Of a stretch of 6,394 nt of DNA, positions 1 to 5,444 are shown piece by piece; within the stretch, counting starts at the first letter, position 1, and every line of letters starts with the position of its first letter. Origin of the DNA: Omnitrophica bacterium RBG_13_46_9 (GTDB lineage: Bacteria; Omnitrophota; Gorgyraeia; JABMRN01; RBG-13-46-9); contig MHFD01000070.1 in assembly GCA_001804045.1 (NCBI GenBank), positions 88,460 to 94,853 on the forward strand, written 5' to 3'. The notes under the pieces are model-generated. The model worked only from the letters and a program-made list of their open reading frames with translations, was not told the origin of the DNA and searched no databases. Position numbers and translations under genes: made by a program.

Positions 1-104
1 ACCTCAATCTTCTCCTCACTAGCCACCGTAGCCACTTCTTCTTTTTTTGCACAGGATGAAAAAATTAAAAATATTGATAAAACAATTGCGATGTTTTTAA
101 ACAT
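1..104 (-). CDS. Lipoprotein, probable ABC sugar-binding protein (N-terminus only)
   Basis: Only the first 34 codons are in the window; the gene runs off the left edge. They encode a clear lipoprotein signal: a short basic start (MFKN), a hydrophobic core (IAIVLSIFLIF), then SSC at residues 16-18. Cys18 is the expected lipidation site, followed by AKKEE and an acidic, polar linker. The substrate-binding fold itself is not visible. The role is inferred from position: it lies 32 bp after a MalG-like permease and shares its strand, as CUT1 solute-binding proteins often do. The start is uncertain. In-frame ATG codons also exist at 122 and 128. The ATG at 122 has AAAGGA about 5 nt upstream, a better ribosome site than the GGGAG 11 nt before 104. 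I chose 104 because it gives the most typical signal peptide (17 residues rather than 23). Lipoprotein is firm; sugar-binding protein is inference. Confidence 0.8.
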   Translation of the reverse strand, partial: MFKNIAIVLSIFLIFSSCAKKEEVATVASEEKIE

Positions 105-136
105 CTGTCTTTGGTCTCCCATAATCATCCTTTTAG

Positions 137-967
137 TCATGGTAATACGATTCCTTTGATAATATACTTCTGGAAAATTAGAAATATTATGAGCATAGGC
201 GCTGTAGCTACAACAACGGCTGCCATAAGCATCCCAAAGTTTGAGCTTGTCTGACTACTTAAAACCGCTAATGCAACAGGAATAGTTCTCATCTCTCTTG
301 TAGTAGTAATAACTAACGGCCACACTAAGTTATTCCATTGCTGGATAAACGTAAATATAGTAAGTGTCGCCAGCACCGGTTTAATAAGCGGTAAAATTAC
401 ATGGAGATAAATTTTAAACTCTGTGCATCCGTCAATTCTTGCCGCGTCAATAAAGTCGTCTGGAATACTGTAAATAAATTGCCTACTTAAAAAAATGCCG
501 AATGCCCCCCAACCCAGAGTAGGAACAATAAGTCCTTTAAATGAGTTAAGCCAGCCAAGATTTTTAACAAGTATAAACCCAGGGATAATGTTTACCTGCC
601 ACGGTATCATTAAAGACGCCAAAAACATCATAAATATAATTTCTCTTCCCCAGAATTTATGTTTCGCAAAAGCGTACCCCGCCAGGGAACAGGCGAAGAC
701 TTTAAAAAGAACTATGGTAGAGCATACAAATAGGCTGTTAAGCATATATCGCCCCATCGGTATGAGCTTAAAGAGATCCCTGTAAGGCTGAAGGGTGGGA
801 TGCTCCACGTAAAACTTCGGGGGATAAGTCTGGATTTCTTCTTGAGGTTTTACCGAAGTTATCAGCATCCAATAATAAGGGATGAGCATTGTCAATGTCG
901 CTATAATTAAAAATGCGTATATAAGAGTAACCGTGACTGAGGGTTTGCGTATCATCTTCATTGACAT
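137..967 (-). CDS. ABC sugar transporter permease, MalG-like (CUT1)
   Basis: Inner-membrane permease of a binding-protein-dependent sugar importer, expected to pair with the MalF-like protein upstream. It has about six hydrophobic segments (near residues 14-36, 76-98, 108-130, 143-163, 196-218 and 245-266, counting from position 967). The cytoplasmic EAA loop that docks the ATPase is at residues 174-197: DAARIDG, then ILPLIKP. The first residue of the motif is Asp rather than the usual Glu. The short C-terminal end, KGIVLP, is typical of MalG-type subunits. At 276 aa it has the family's normal length. The frame stays open upstream to a GTG at 1030, but those 21 codons lie in the CACAGAT repeat and lack family character, so I start at ATG 967. 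ATG 961 and 955 are alternatives. None has a strong Shine-Dalgarno sequence. The substrate cannot be read from the sequence. Confidence 0.93.
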   Translation of the reverse strand: MSMKMIRKPSVTVTLIYAFLIIATLTMLIPYYWMLITSVKPQEEIQTYPPKFYVEHPTLQPYRDLFKLIPMGRYMLNSLFVCSTIVLFKVFACSLAGYAFAKHKFWGREIIFMMFLASLMIPWQVNIIPGFILVKNLGWLNSFKGLIVPTLGWGAFGIFLSRQFIYSIPDDFIDAARIDGCTEFKIYLHVILPLIKPVLATLTIFTFIQQWNNLVWPLVITTTREMRTIPVALAVLSSQTSSNFGMLMAAVVVATAPMLIIFLIFQKYIIKGIVLP

Positions 968-990
968 TTTTATTTCATCTTTATATTTCG

Positions 991-1088
991 CACAGATGAG
1001 CACAGATTTACGTTGAACTATCGTTTTCACAGATGATCGCAGATTTCGCTATCTGTGATCATCTGTTCTGCATCTGTGATCATCTGTG
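991..1088. repeat. CACAGAT decamer repeat with convergent inverted arms
   Basis: This fills most of the gap between the two permease genes. The left side has two copies reading CACAGAT (991-1007 and 1028-1044), each two roughly 10-bp units long. The right side has the complement, ATCTGTG, at 1051-1065 and 1072-1088. Bases 1029-1044 and 1051-1066 form a 16-bp stem with one G/T mismatch around a 6-nt loop (1045-1050). The right end stops 3 bp short of the MalF-like stop codon. The left end runs into the false N-terminal extension of the MalG-like gene. Confidence 0.85.
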
Positions 1089-1091
1089 TTA

Positions 1092-2009
1092 TTAGTATTC
1101 AACCTTCGATTTTACAAACTTTATGTTAATAAGGGTTAAAAATAAAATCATAAAGAAAATAACATGCGCAAGAGCCGAGGCATATCCCATTTGAAGCTTT
1201 GTAAAGCCTTTATCGTAGAGATATGGAACGCCGGTCAGAGCGCAATCTAGGACACCTCCCAGTGTCCCACCGCCTGATTGCGTCATAACGTATATCTGCT
1301 CAAACACCTGAATTGATACGATAGCACTCATGATGGATACAAAAACAATTGTGGGTTTCAATAAAGGTATCGTAATTTGAAAGAATTTATTCCAAAACCC
1401 AACTCCATCAACCTCTGCTGCTTCATAAATCGTATGCGGTATGGTTTGAAGTCCGGCCGTGAAAAGTATGACGTTGTAGCCTAATCCTGCCCATACGCTC
1501 ATAATCATTATAGCAGGTAGTGTCCACGTAGGATTAAGAAGCCAATCGATTGGCTGAAAGCCCAATTTCATAAGAATAAAATAATTTATAAGCCCATACT
1601 TGCCACCTGCATAAAGCCAACTCCACATAATAGATGAAGCGACTATTGATGTAACCGTGGGTAAGAATAATACACCCTTAAAGAAGTTCTTCATCTTAGT
1701 CCGCTGATCGATGGCAAAGGCTAAGAAGAGAGCAAAAGATATTCCGATAGGAACGACTCCTAATACGTAAAAGGCTGAATTTTTAAGCGCCTTCATAAAC
1801 CGAGGGTCGTTTAACAAGATATTCTTGTAATTGGCTAGTCCTACAAAGTTAGGCGGCTGTACAACGTTATATTTAGCGAATGAAAGGATAAAGGAGGCTA
1901 TGACAGGGCCCACAACAAATATCAGGAAGAGGGCAAAAGGCGCTATTATAAATAGATACGAAACCTTTTGTCTGTTTAACTCCTGTATGAATGTTCTTTT
2001 TGTCGTCAT
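1092..2009 (-). CDS. ABC sugar transporter permease, MalF-like (CUT1)
   Basis: The second inner-membrane permease of the sugar importer, at 305 aa a normal length for compact MalF-type subunits. A first membrane segment (about 18-44) is followed by a periplasmic stretch with VGLANYKNILLNDPRF (56-71), a common CUT1 pattern. Further membrane segments lie near 78-100, 112-133, 163-186, 219-240 and 275-297. The EAA loop is canonical: EAAEVDGVGFW begins at 196 and the motif ends with IPLLKP at 219. The loop TQSGGGTLGG (243-252), followed later by MGYASALAHVIFF, also matches the family. It precedes the MalG-like gene, the usual order. The ATG at 2009 has no recognisable Shine-Dalgarno sequence. The bases just upstream are a second copy of its own start region (TGACGACAAAA) and then a repeat element. 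The transporter ATPase is not in the window and may be a shared one encoded elsewhere. Confidence 0.94.
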   Translation of the reverse strand: MTTKRTFIQELNRQKVSYLFIIAPFALFLIFVVGPVIASFILSFAKYNVVQPPNFVGLANYKNILLNDPRFMKALKNSAFYVLGVVPIGISFALFLAFAIDQRTKMKNFFKGVLFLPTVTSIVASSIMWSWLYAGGKYGLINYFILMKLGFQPIDWLLNPTWTLPAIMIMSVWAGLGYNVILFTAGLQTIPHTIYEAAEVDGVGFWNKFFQITIPLLKPTIVFVSIMSAIVSIQVFEQIYVMTQSGGGTLGGVLDCALTGVPYLYDKGFTKLQMGYASALAHVIFFMILFLTLINIKFVKSKVEY

Positions 2010-2033
2010 GGTTTTCGGTCTATTTTGTCGTCA
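1998..2033. repeat. 11-bp direct repeat at the MalF-like start
   Basis: TTTTGTCGTCA occurs at 1998-2008 and again at 2023-2033, 25 bp apart. On the coding strand the downstream copy contains the start region and first codons of the MalF-like gene. The upstream copy lies 4 bp from the edge of the TAGCGNY element at 2038. It looks like a small local duplication next to the repeat element; the mechanism is unknown. Confidence 0.7.
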
Positions 2034-2037
2034 CATC

Positions 2038-2114
2038 TAGCATTTAGCGTCTAGCGGTTAGCGATTAGGTTATTTTTCCACGCCTAGACGCTAGGCGCTA
2101 ATCGCTAGACGCTA
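2038..2114. repeat. TAGCGNY heptamer element A, 32-bp inverted arms
   Basis: The left arm (2038-2069) reads as heptamers TAGCATT, TAGCGTC, TAGCGGT, TAGCGAT and a final TAGG. The right arm (2083-2114), read on the other strand, gives TAGCGTC, TAGCGAT, TAGCGCC, TAGCGTC and TAGG. Both arms are exactly 32 nt, matching at 24 of 32 positions, around a 13-nt T-rich loop. TAGCG is nearly constant; the seventh base is always a pyrimidine. The right arm begins 4 bp after the isomerase stop codon. It occupies nearly the whole gap before the MalF-like gene. Confidence 0.9.
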
Positions 2115-2118
2115 GATT

Positions 2119-2910
2119 TTAGATACCGTAATTACACGCGTATCTTTTCACCATATCTACAGAGATAGGAACATACTCAAGCTCGTCCTCTTTGCCCTCA
2201 TACTCCACATTGAAAAAACCGCGGTAATTCGCGTCTTTTAGGATATTGAATATCTTATCGTAATCGAACTCCAATTCCTTTCCGTCTTTTGTGATCTTGT
2301 GAATCTTTGCATGCATATGAGTCACGTACGGCATGGATCTCTTAAGTGCGGCATACATATCAAGGTCCTGGTAGTTTCCCGTATCGAGATTCAATTTTAC
2401 CCATGGCGAACTCACATCCTCTAAAAGCTTATGGGTTTCGACTGATGTGGGGAGGTAACCGCCATCGTTATGTGATTCTATGGCGAGCGTAACGCCTTTT
2501 GTAGCCGCGTACTTGGCGCATTTTTTTATGCTGCTTACCACCTTGGGCCATAATTCCTTATGGCGTTCTTTAGGCGCCCATCCCGCGAATATCCTTAAAT
2601 TCGGGGCGCCTAAAAGATAAGTGGTATCTACCCATTTGTTGATCTTCTCAATCTCCGCTTTCTCATCGGCATCATTATCCTTGCCGAAACTGTTCCCCGG
2701 CGAAACCGCCGATATGGTAATCTGCAGATCCGTGGCCAGTTTCTTTATCTTCATGATATAACTCGGCTTTTGGTTCTTTAAATGGACGTCGATGATATCA
2801 ATACCGCCTACTTTAAGTTCTTCGGCGCAAACATGAAGAAGCTTCTCGAGGTCCATCTTCCCGGAGGCGAATGTCCTATTGTATGACCACGTGCAAAGCC
2901 CGATTTTCAT
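2119..2910 (-). CDS. Sugar phosphate isomerase/epimerase-like TIM barrel
   Basis: A 263-aa cytoplasmic protein of the AP endonuclease 2 / xylose isomerase-like TIM-barrel family, which includes IolE-type dehydratases, hydroxypyruvate isomerases and sugar epimerases. It begins with the strand MKIGLCTWSYN. The expected divalent-metal ligands are in order: Glu145 in LAIESHND, Asp176 in LNLDTGNY, His200 in THMHAK and Glu236 in GFFNVEYEG. The family's typical strands GGIDIIDVHL (35-44) and PNLRIFAGW (103-111) are also present. The ATG at 2910 has an AGGGA ribosome site about 7 nt upstream. It lies between a Gfo/Idh/MocA oxidoreductase and the permeases, so it likely rearranges or dehydrates the imported or oxidised sugar. 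A keto-sugar isomerase, an inosose dehydratase-like enzyme, or the newer 3-keto-glycoside lyases/hydrolases of this fold are all possible. The sequence alone does not settle which. Confidence 0.9.
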   Translation of the reverse strand: MKIGLCTWSYNRTFASGKMDLEKLLHVCAEELKVGGIDIIDVHLKNQKPSYIMKIKKLATDLQITISAVSPGNSFGKDNDADEKAEIEKINKWVDTTYLLGAPNLRIFAGWAPKERHKELWPKVVSSIKKCAKYAATKGVTLAIESHNDGGYLPTSVETHKLLEDVSSPWVKLNLDTGNYQDLDMYAALKRSMPYVTHMHAKIHKITKDGKELEFDYDKIFNILKDANYRGFFNVEYEGKEDELEYVPISVDMVKRYACNYGI

Positions 2911-2924
2911 TTCGTAATCCCTTA

Positions 2925-3068
2925 TAGCGTTTAGCGACTAGCGATTAGCGTCTAGTCGATAAACGTCGGATTTATGCGATTTTTATCCTTTTTACTTTTA
3001 TTAATACTGCGATTATGCCTCTCGCCGTAATAATACTTTAGTAAGTTTAATTTGGCGCTAGACGCTAG
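2925..3068. repeat. TAGCGNY heptamer element B, overlapping a stop codon
   Basis: The left array (2925-2959) reads TAGCGTT, TAGCGAC, TAGCGAT, TAGCGTC and a degenerate TAGTCGA. The right end (3054-3067), on the other strand, reads TAGCGTC then TAGCGCC. The arms share an exact 10-bp inverted match, 2946-2955 with 3058-3067. About 94 bp of AT-rich sequence between them holds nothing I recognise. The first TAG of the right array is the stop codon of the oxidoreductase at 3065. The left array ends about 8 bp before the ribosome site of the isomerase gene. Confidence 0.85.
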
Positions 3069-4105
3069 TATTTAACCCTAACCCACTTCCCTTTTTCAGC
3101 TGACTCGTATGCAGCCAGAATAACCGCCATCGACTTGGCGCCTTCTTCGCCTGTAATAAATGGCTTTTCTTTTTTCGCAACGCAATCTATAAAGTAGTGA
3201 ATGGCACTTTCCCAGCCGCTACCAGGTCCTATTTCAAGATTTATATCCTCCAGTACACAGTTGGGATCCTTCCCTTCCCCTGTGGTCGCTATCCTTGCCA
3301 CAGCGGGTATTTCAGTGCCGATCGCGGTATGAACTTTACCCCGTTCCCCGTAAATCCATGTCATGACCTCATATGGCCTTGTCGTCCAGCTTGCCTCAAA
3401 CTGACCGAACGTCCCGTCTGTAAACCGCATGAGAACACTCCCATTATCATCTACGGAAAAAGGCTTCTCAAGAGTCTTTATGTTAGCGCACACCTCGGCA
3501 ACCTCTTTGCCGCCAAGCCATCTCAGTAAATCCAATATATGGATACCGATGTCTATCATTGCTCCGCCGCCTGAAAGTTTCTTATCGCTGAACCAACCTT
3601 CATTTCCTCCCGCCCAATATTCGGGTCCGGCATGGCCGATTCTGCCCTTGACCATATTTATTTTACCGAGTTTCCCCGTATCGATAAACTTTTTGGCCGC
3701 CTGATGCACAGGGTCAAAACGCTGTGTCTGCTCAATCATCAAGAATACTCCGGTCTTATCCGCAGCTTTAATCATTTTTCTTGCTGCTTTATTCGAAATA
3801 GTGATGGGCTTTTCAACTAATATGTGTTTTCTCTTCTTTGCCGCGCCGATTGCCATCTCCTCATGAAGATAATTAGGCGTATTGACAAAAATGGCGTCTA
3901 TATCTTTTCTTTTCACGACCCTCTTCCAGTCTGTTTCGATATTGACGCCTTTACAACCAAACTTTTCAGCCATCGCAACGGCCTTATCTTCCACAATATC
4001 ACATAAGGCCTTGATCTCTGCCTTTTCTTTATAATTAACAAGGTTGGGCACACTTGCTCTTTCGGTTATTTTACCACACCCAATAATTCCTACCCTTACT
4101 GCCAT
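3065..4105 (-). CDS. Gfo/Idh/MocA-family oxidoreductase
   Basis: NAD(P)-dependent sugar or polyol dehydrogenase of the Gfo/Idh/MocA family, 346 aa, the usual length. The N-terminal Rossmann domain carries VGIIGCGKIT (5-14), ALCDIV (33-38) and VNTPNYLH (74-81). The conserved EKP triplet is at 98-100, with Lys99 the family's catalytic lysine. The C-terminal domain contains GGGAMIDIGIHILDLLRW (179-196), with Asp185 and His189 in the substrate-site pattern. The ATG at 4105 has a perfect AGGAGG site 4 nt upstream, which decides the start. The frame stays open to a GTG at 4141, but those 12 codons run through the ribosome site into a palindromic repeat and are not coding. It is the first gene after the consensus promoter at 4239-4267, so it probably heads a unit with the isomerase and transporter genes. 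The stop codon TAG lies inside the TAGCGNY element. The substrate is unknown. Confidence 0.94.
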   Translation of the reverse strand: MAVRVGIIGCGKITERASVPNLVNYKEKAEIKALCDIVEDKAVAMAEKFGCKGVNIETDWKRVVKRKDIDAIFVNTPNYLHEEMAIGAAKKRKHILVEKPITISNKAARKMIKAADKTGVFLMIEQTQRFDPVHQAAKKFIDTGKLGKINMVKGRIGHAGPEYWAGGNEGWFSDKKLSGGGAMIDIGIHILDLLRWLGGKEVAEVCANIKTLEKPFSVDDNGSVLMRFTDGTFGQFEASWTTRPYEVMTWIYGERGKVHTAIGTEIPAVARIATTGEGKDPNCVLEDINLEIGPGSGWESAIHYFIDCVAKKEKPFITGEEGAKSMAVILAAYESAEKGKWVRVKY

Positions 4106-4109
4106 GCTG

Positions 4110-4115
4110 CCTCCT
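4110..4115 (-). promoter_or_regulatory. Shine-Dalgarno site AGGAGG
   Basis: AGGAGG lies 4 nt before the ATG at 4105. It is the only perfect ribosome site in the window and fixes the start of the second oxidoreductase, excluding the longer GTG-started reading at 4141. Confidence 0.9.
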
Positions 4116-4129
4116 CTATTATATTTGAC

Positions 4130-4186
4130 AAGGATAAACACGGATTTGTTCCATTTATCTCTGTATTTGTCCTTAACCCGTGTTTA
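4130..4186. repeat. ATAAACACGG palindromic intergenic repeat
   Basis: AAGGATAAACACGGAT (4130-4145) faces an imperfect inverted partner, ATCTCTGTATTTGTCCTT (4157-4174). A second, exact 9-bp partner, CCGTGTTTA (4178-4186), matches TAAACACGG at 4135-4143. It would sit in the 5' untranslated leader of the second oxidoreductase mRNA, so it could fold in the transcript between the promoter and the ribosome site. Confidence 0.75.
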
Positions 4187-4210
4187 AAAAAGTCTATATA
4201 AAGAACTGAC

Positions 4211-4232
4211 AAAAAAACGCTCCACCAAGCGT
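4211..4232 (-). terminator. Hairpin plus U-tract, terminator or attenuator
   Basis: On the minus strand ACGCT and AGCGT form a 5-bp stem, extendable by one U-G pair to leave a 4-nt GGUG loop, followed directly by a run of seven T. This has the form of an intrinsic terminator, though the stem is short. It lies 62 bp after the stop of the first oxidoreductase and could end that transcript. It also lies directly after the -10 box of the next promoter, so RNA from that promoter would begin at the hairpin itself. Confidence 0.65.
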
Positions 4233-4238
4233 GCGCAT

Positions 4239-4267
4239 ATTATACTATAATATCATTATAATGTCAA
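4239..4267 (-). promoter_or_regulatory. Perfect consensus sigma70-type promoter
   Basis: On the minus strand TTGACA (4262-4267) and TATAAT (4239-4244) are separated by exactly 17 bp, a full match to the housekeeping consensus. Transcription should start near 4231-4233 and read into the second oxidoreductase, isomerase and transporter genes. The spacer contains a 6-3-6 inverted repeat, TATAAT-GAT-ATTATA (4246-4260), which may be a repressor site or may just reflect AT-richness. Confidence 0.85.
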
Positions 4268-4272
4268 CCTTA

Positions 4273-4299
4273 TTCGATTAATTTACCGGTTCGATTAAT
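4273..4299. repeat. 10-bp direct repeat over the oxidoreductase stop
   Basis: TTCGATTAAT occurs at 4273-4282 and 4290-4299, a 17-bp period. The second copy contains the TAA stop of the first oxidoreductase (4295-4297). Confidence 0.6.
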
Positions 4300-5326
4300 C
4301 CAAATATATCCGTTTATGCTGTTTCGCTGACCTATATATATTATAGACTATTTCCAGGGTCTTTCTTGCTTCCGCACCGTTTATATCGGGTTCCTCATTA
4401 TTCCTAAGCGCCTTATAAAATTCTTTGATCTGGATCCAGTGGCAGAATCCCCAATAGTCTTTTCTTCCTTTGCCGTAATCTATGTATTCGTCTGGCCTTG
4501 GGCTGGCATTGACTGCAATCCCATTATAGAGACCGATTCTGGCGGAATCTTTTACTATATTAACCCTTCCTTTTTCGCAATCCAGCTCGATTTCGGTGTC
4601 ATCATCATAGGAATAGTAATTTATGAGGTAAAAACATACATAAGTGCCTTTTTTAAACTTTATTATGCCTTCCGCCAAGTCCTCTACTTTTATGGAGTTA
4701 TGCATTCTATTGGCAATGTTTGCTTCAATATAATCCACCTTATCGTTGATCAGCCACCGTAAAACATCTATAAAATGTATGGACTGGTCTATTAAAACGC
4801 CCCCGCCTTCCTTGTCCCAGGTGCCTTTCCAATCGCTCTTTCTGTAAAAACTGTCCGGCTTGTGATAGGAAAGGACAAGCTTTACGGCTTTTATCTTTCC
4901 GAGTTTCCCGTTTGAAATGTATTTTTTCGCAAGTTTAGAGCCGGGATTGTACCTATTCTGTGATACGACCCCCAATTTAACCCCATTATCCCTGCAGGCC
5001 TTAATCATCCTGTCGGCGTCTTTGGGAATTATGGCTATGGGTTTTTCGCAAAGGACGTGTATCTTTCTTTTGGCGGCCTCAATCGTCATTAAGGGGTGGA
5101 GGTAATGGGGTGTGAGAATATGGACGGCGTCAAGGTCTCCCTTATCGAGCATGCTTTTATAATCCAAGTAGGCGCTGCATCTATACTTTTTTGCGGCTTT
5201 TCTCGCGCGGAAGGGCTTGATATCGCATACCGTCCGTATAATAACGCCGGGCGTATTTACAAGCGACTGTGCATGCATCGGAAATATGCTGCCACAGCCT
5301 ATTAGGCCGACATTTAATTGTTTCAT
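4295..5326 (-). CDS. Gfo/Idh/MocA-family oxidoreductase (divergent paralogue)
   Basis: A second NAD(P)-dependent dehydrogenase of the Gfo/Idh/MocA family, 343 aa. The Rossmann start is VGLIGCGSIFPMHA (6-19), then TVCDIK (32-37) and HILTPHYLHP (69-78). The catalytic-lysine triplet EKP is at 94-96 (Lys95). GVVSQNRYNPG (119-129) is a familiar family segment. The C-terminal signature GGGVLIDQSIHFIDVLRW (174-191) supplies Asp180 and His184. It differs widely in the C-terminal domain from its neighbour at 3065, so it probably acts on another substrate or step, not as a recent duplicate. The ATG at 5326 fits the family's usual N-terminus, but no good Shine-Dalgarno sequence precedes it; a three-unit heptamer repeat starts 4 bp upstream. 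A plausible promoter lies at 5392-5420, and a consensus promoter plus a hairpin follow the gene, so it may be its own transcription unit. Confidence 0.93.
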   Translation of the reverse strand: MKQLNVGLIGCGSIFPMHAQSLVNTPGVIIRTVCDIKPFRARKAAKKYRCSAYLDYKSMLDKGDLDAVHILTPHYLHPLMTIEAAKRKIHVLCEKPIAIIPKDADRMIKACRDNGVKLGVVSQNRYNPGSKLAKKYISNGKLGKIKAVKLVLSYHKPDSFYRKSDWKGTWDKEGGGVLIDQSIHFIDVLRWLINDKVDYIEANIANRMHNSIKVEDLAEGIIKFKKGTYVCFYLINYYSYDDDTEIELDCEKGRVNIVKDSARIGLYNGIAVNASPRPDEYIDYGKGRKDYWGFCHWIQIKEFYKALRNNEEPDINGAEARKTLEIVYNIYRSAKQHKRIYLD

Positions 5327-5329
5327 AAC

Positions 5330-5350
5330 TCGGTTATCGGTATTCGGTTA
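5330..5350. repeat. TCGGTWW heptamer repeat, three units
   Basis: Three units in exact 7-bp phase: TCGGTTA, TCGGTAT, TCGGTTA. They occupy the place where a ribosome site would be expected for the oxidoreductase starting at 5326. Five constant bases and two variable ones repeat the design of the TAGCGNY elements with another sequence. Confidence 0.75.
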
Positions 5351-5391
5351 TAAAATGTTCCGCTCATGGCAGACTAAAATAGAGGTTGGTA

Positions 5392-5420
5392 AGTTTATCA
5401 TAATATCGTTGCAGCGTCAA
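5392..5420 (-). promoter_or_regulatory. Possible extended -10 promoter
   Basis: On the minus strand TTGACG (5415-5420), 5 of 6 to the -35 consensus, is followed after 17 bp by TAAACT (5392-5397), 4 of 6 to the -10 consensus. TGA directly before it makes an extended -10. The predicted start near 5385 gives a leader of about 60 nt before the oxidoreductase at 5326. Confidence 0.5.
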
Positions 5421-5444
5421 TATAATTCAGTTTACGTCTCATCG

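Noticed and set aside
2960..3053. Promoter or small gene in the AT-rich middle of element B
   Set aside because: TA-rich hexamers occur, but no -35/-10 pair with acceptable spacing stands out, and there is no coding frame with a ribosome site.
2925..3068. CRISPR array or insertion sequence
   Set aside because: Units are only 7 bp in strict tandem phase with no spacers. No transposase frame or target duplication bounds the element.
4106..4141. GTG-started 12-codon extension of the second oxidoreductase
   Set aside because: It reads through a perfect AGGAGG site into a palindromic repeat, while ATG 4105 gives the family's usual N-terminus.
4187..4300. Riboswitch in the operon leader
   Set aside because: The leader holds one short hairpin and a dispersed-type repeat. 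I recognise no known aptamer core.
4439..4762. Plus-strand open frame of 107 codons with hydrophobic content
   Set aside because: It lies wholly inside and antisense to a well-supported Gfo/Idh/MocA gene, with no family pattern of its own. The same applies to the other plus-strand frames in the window.
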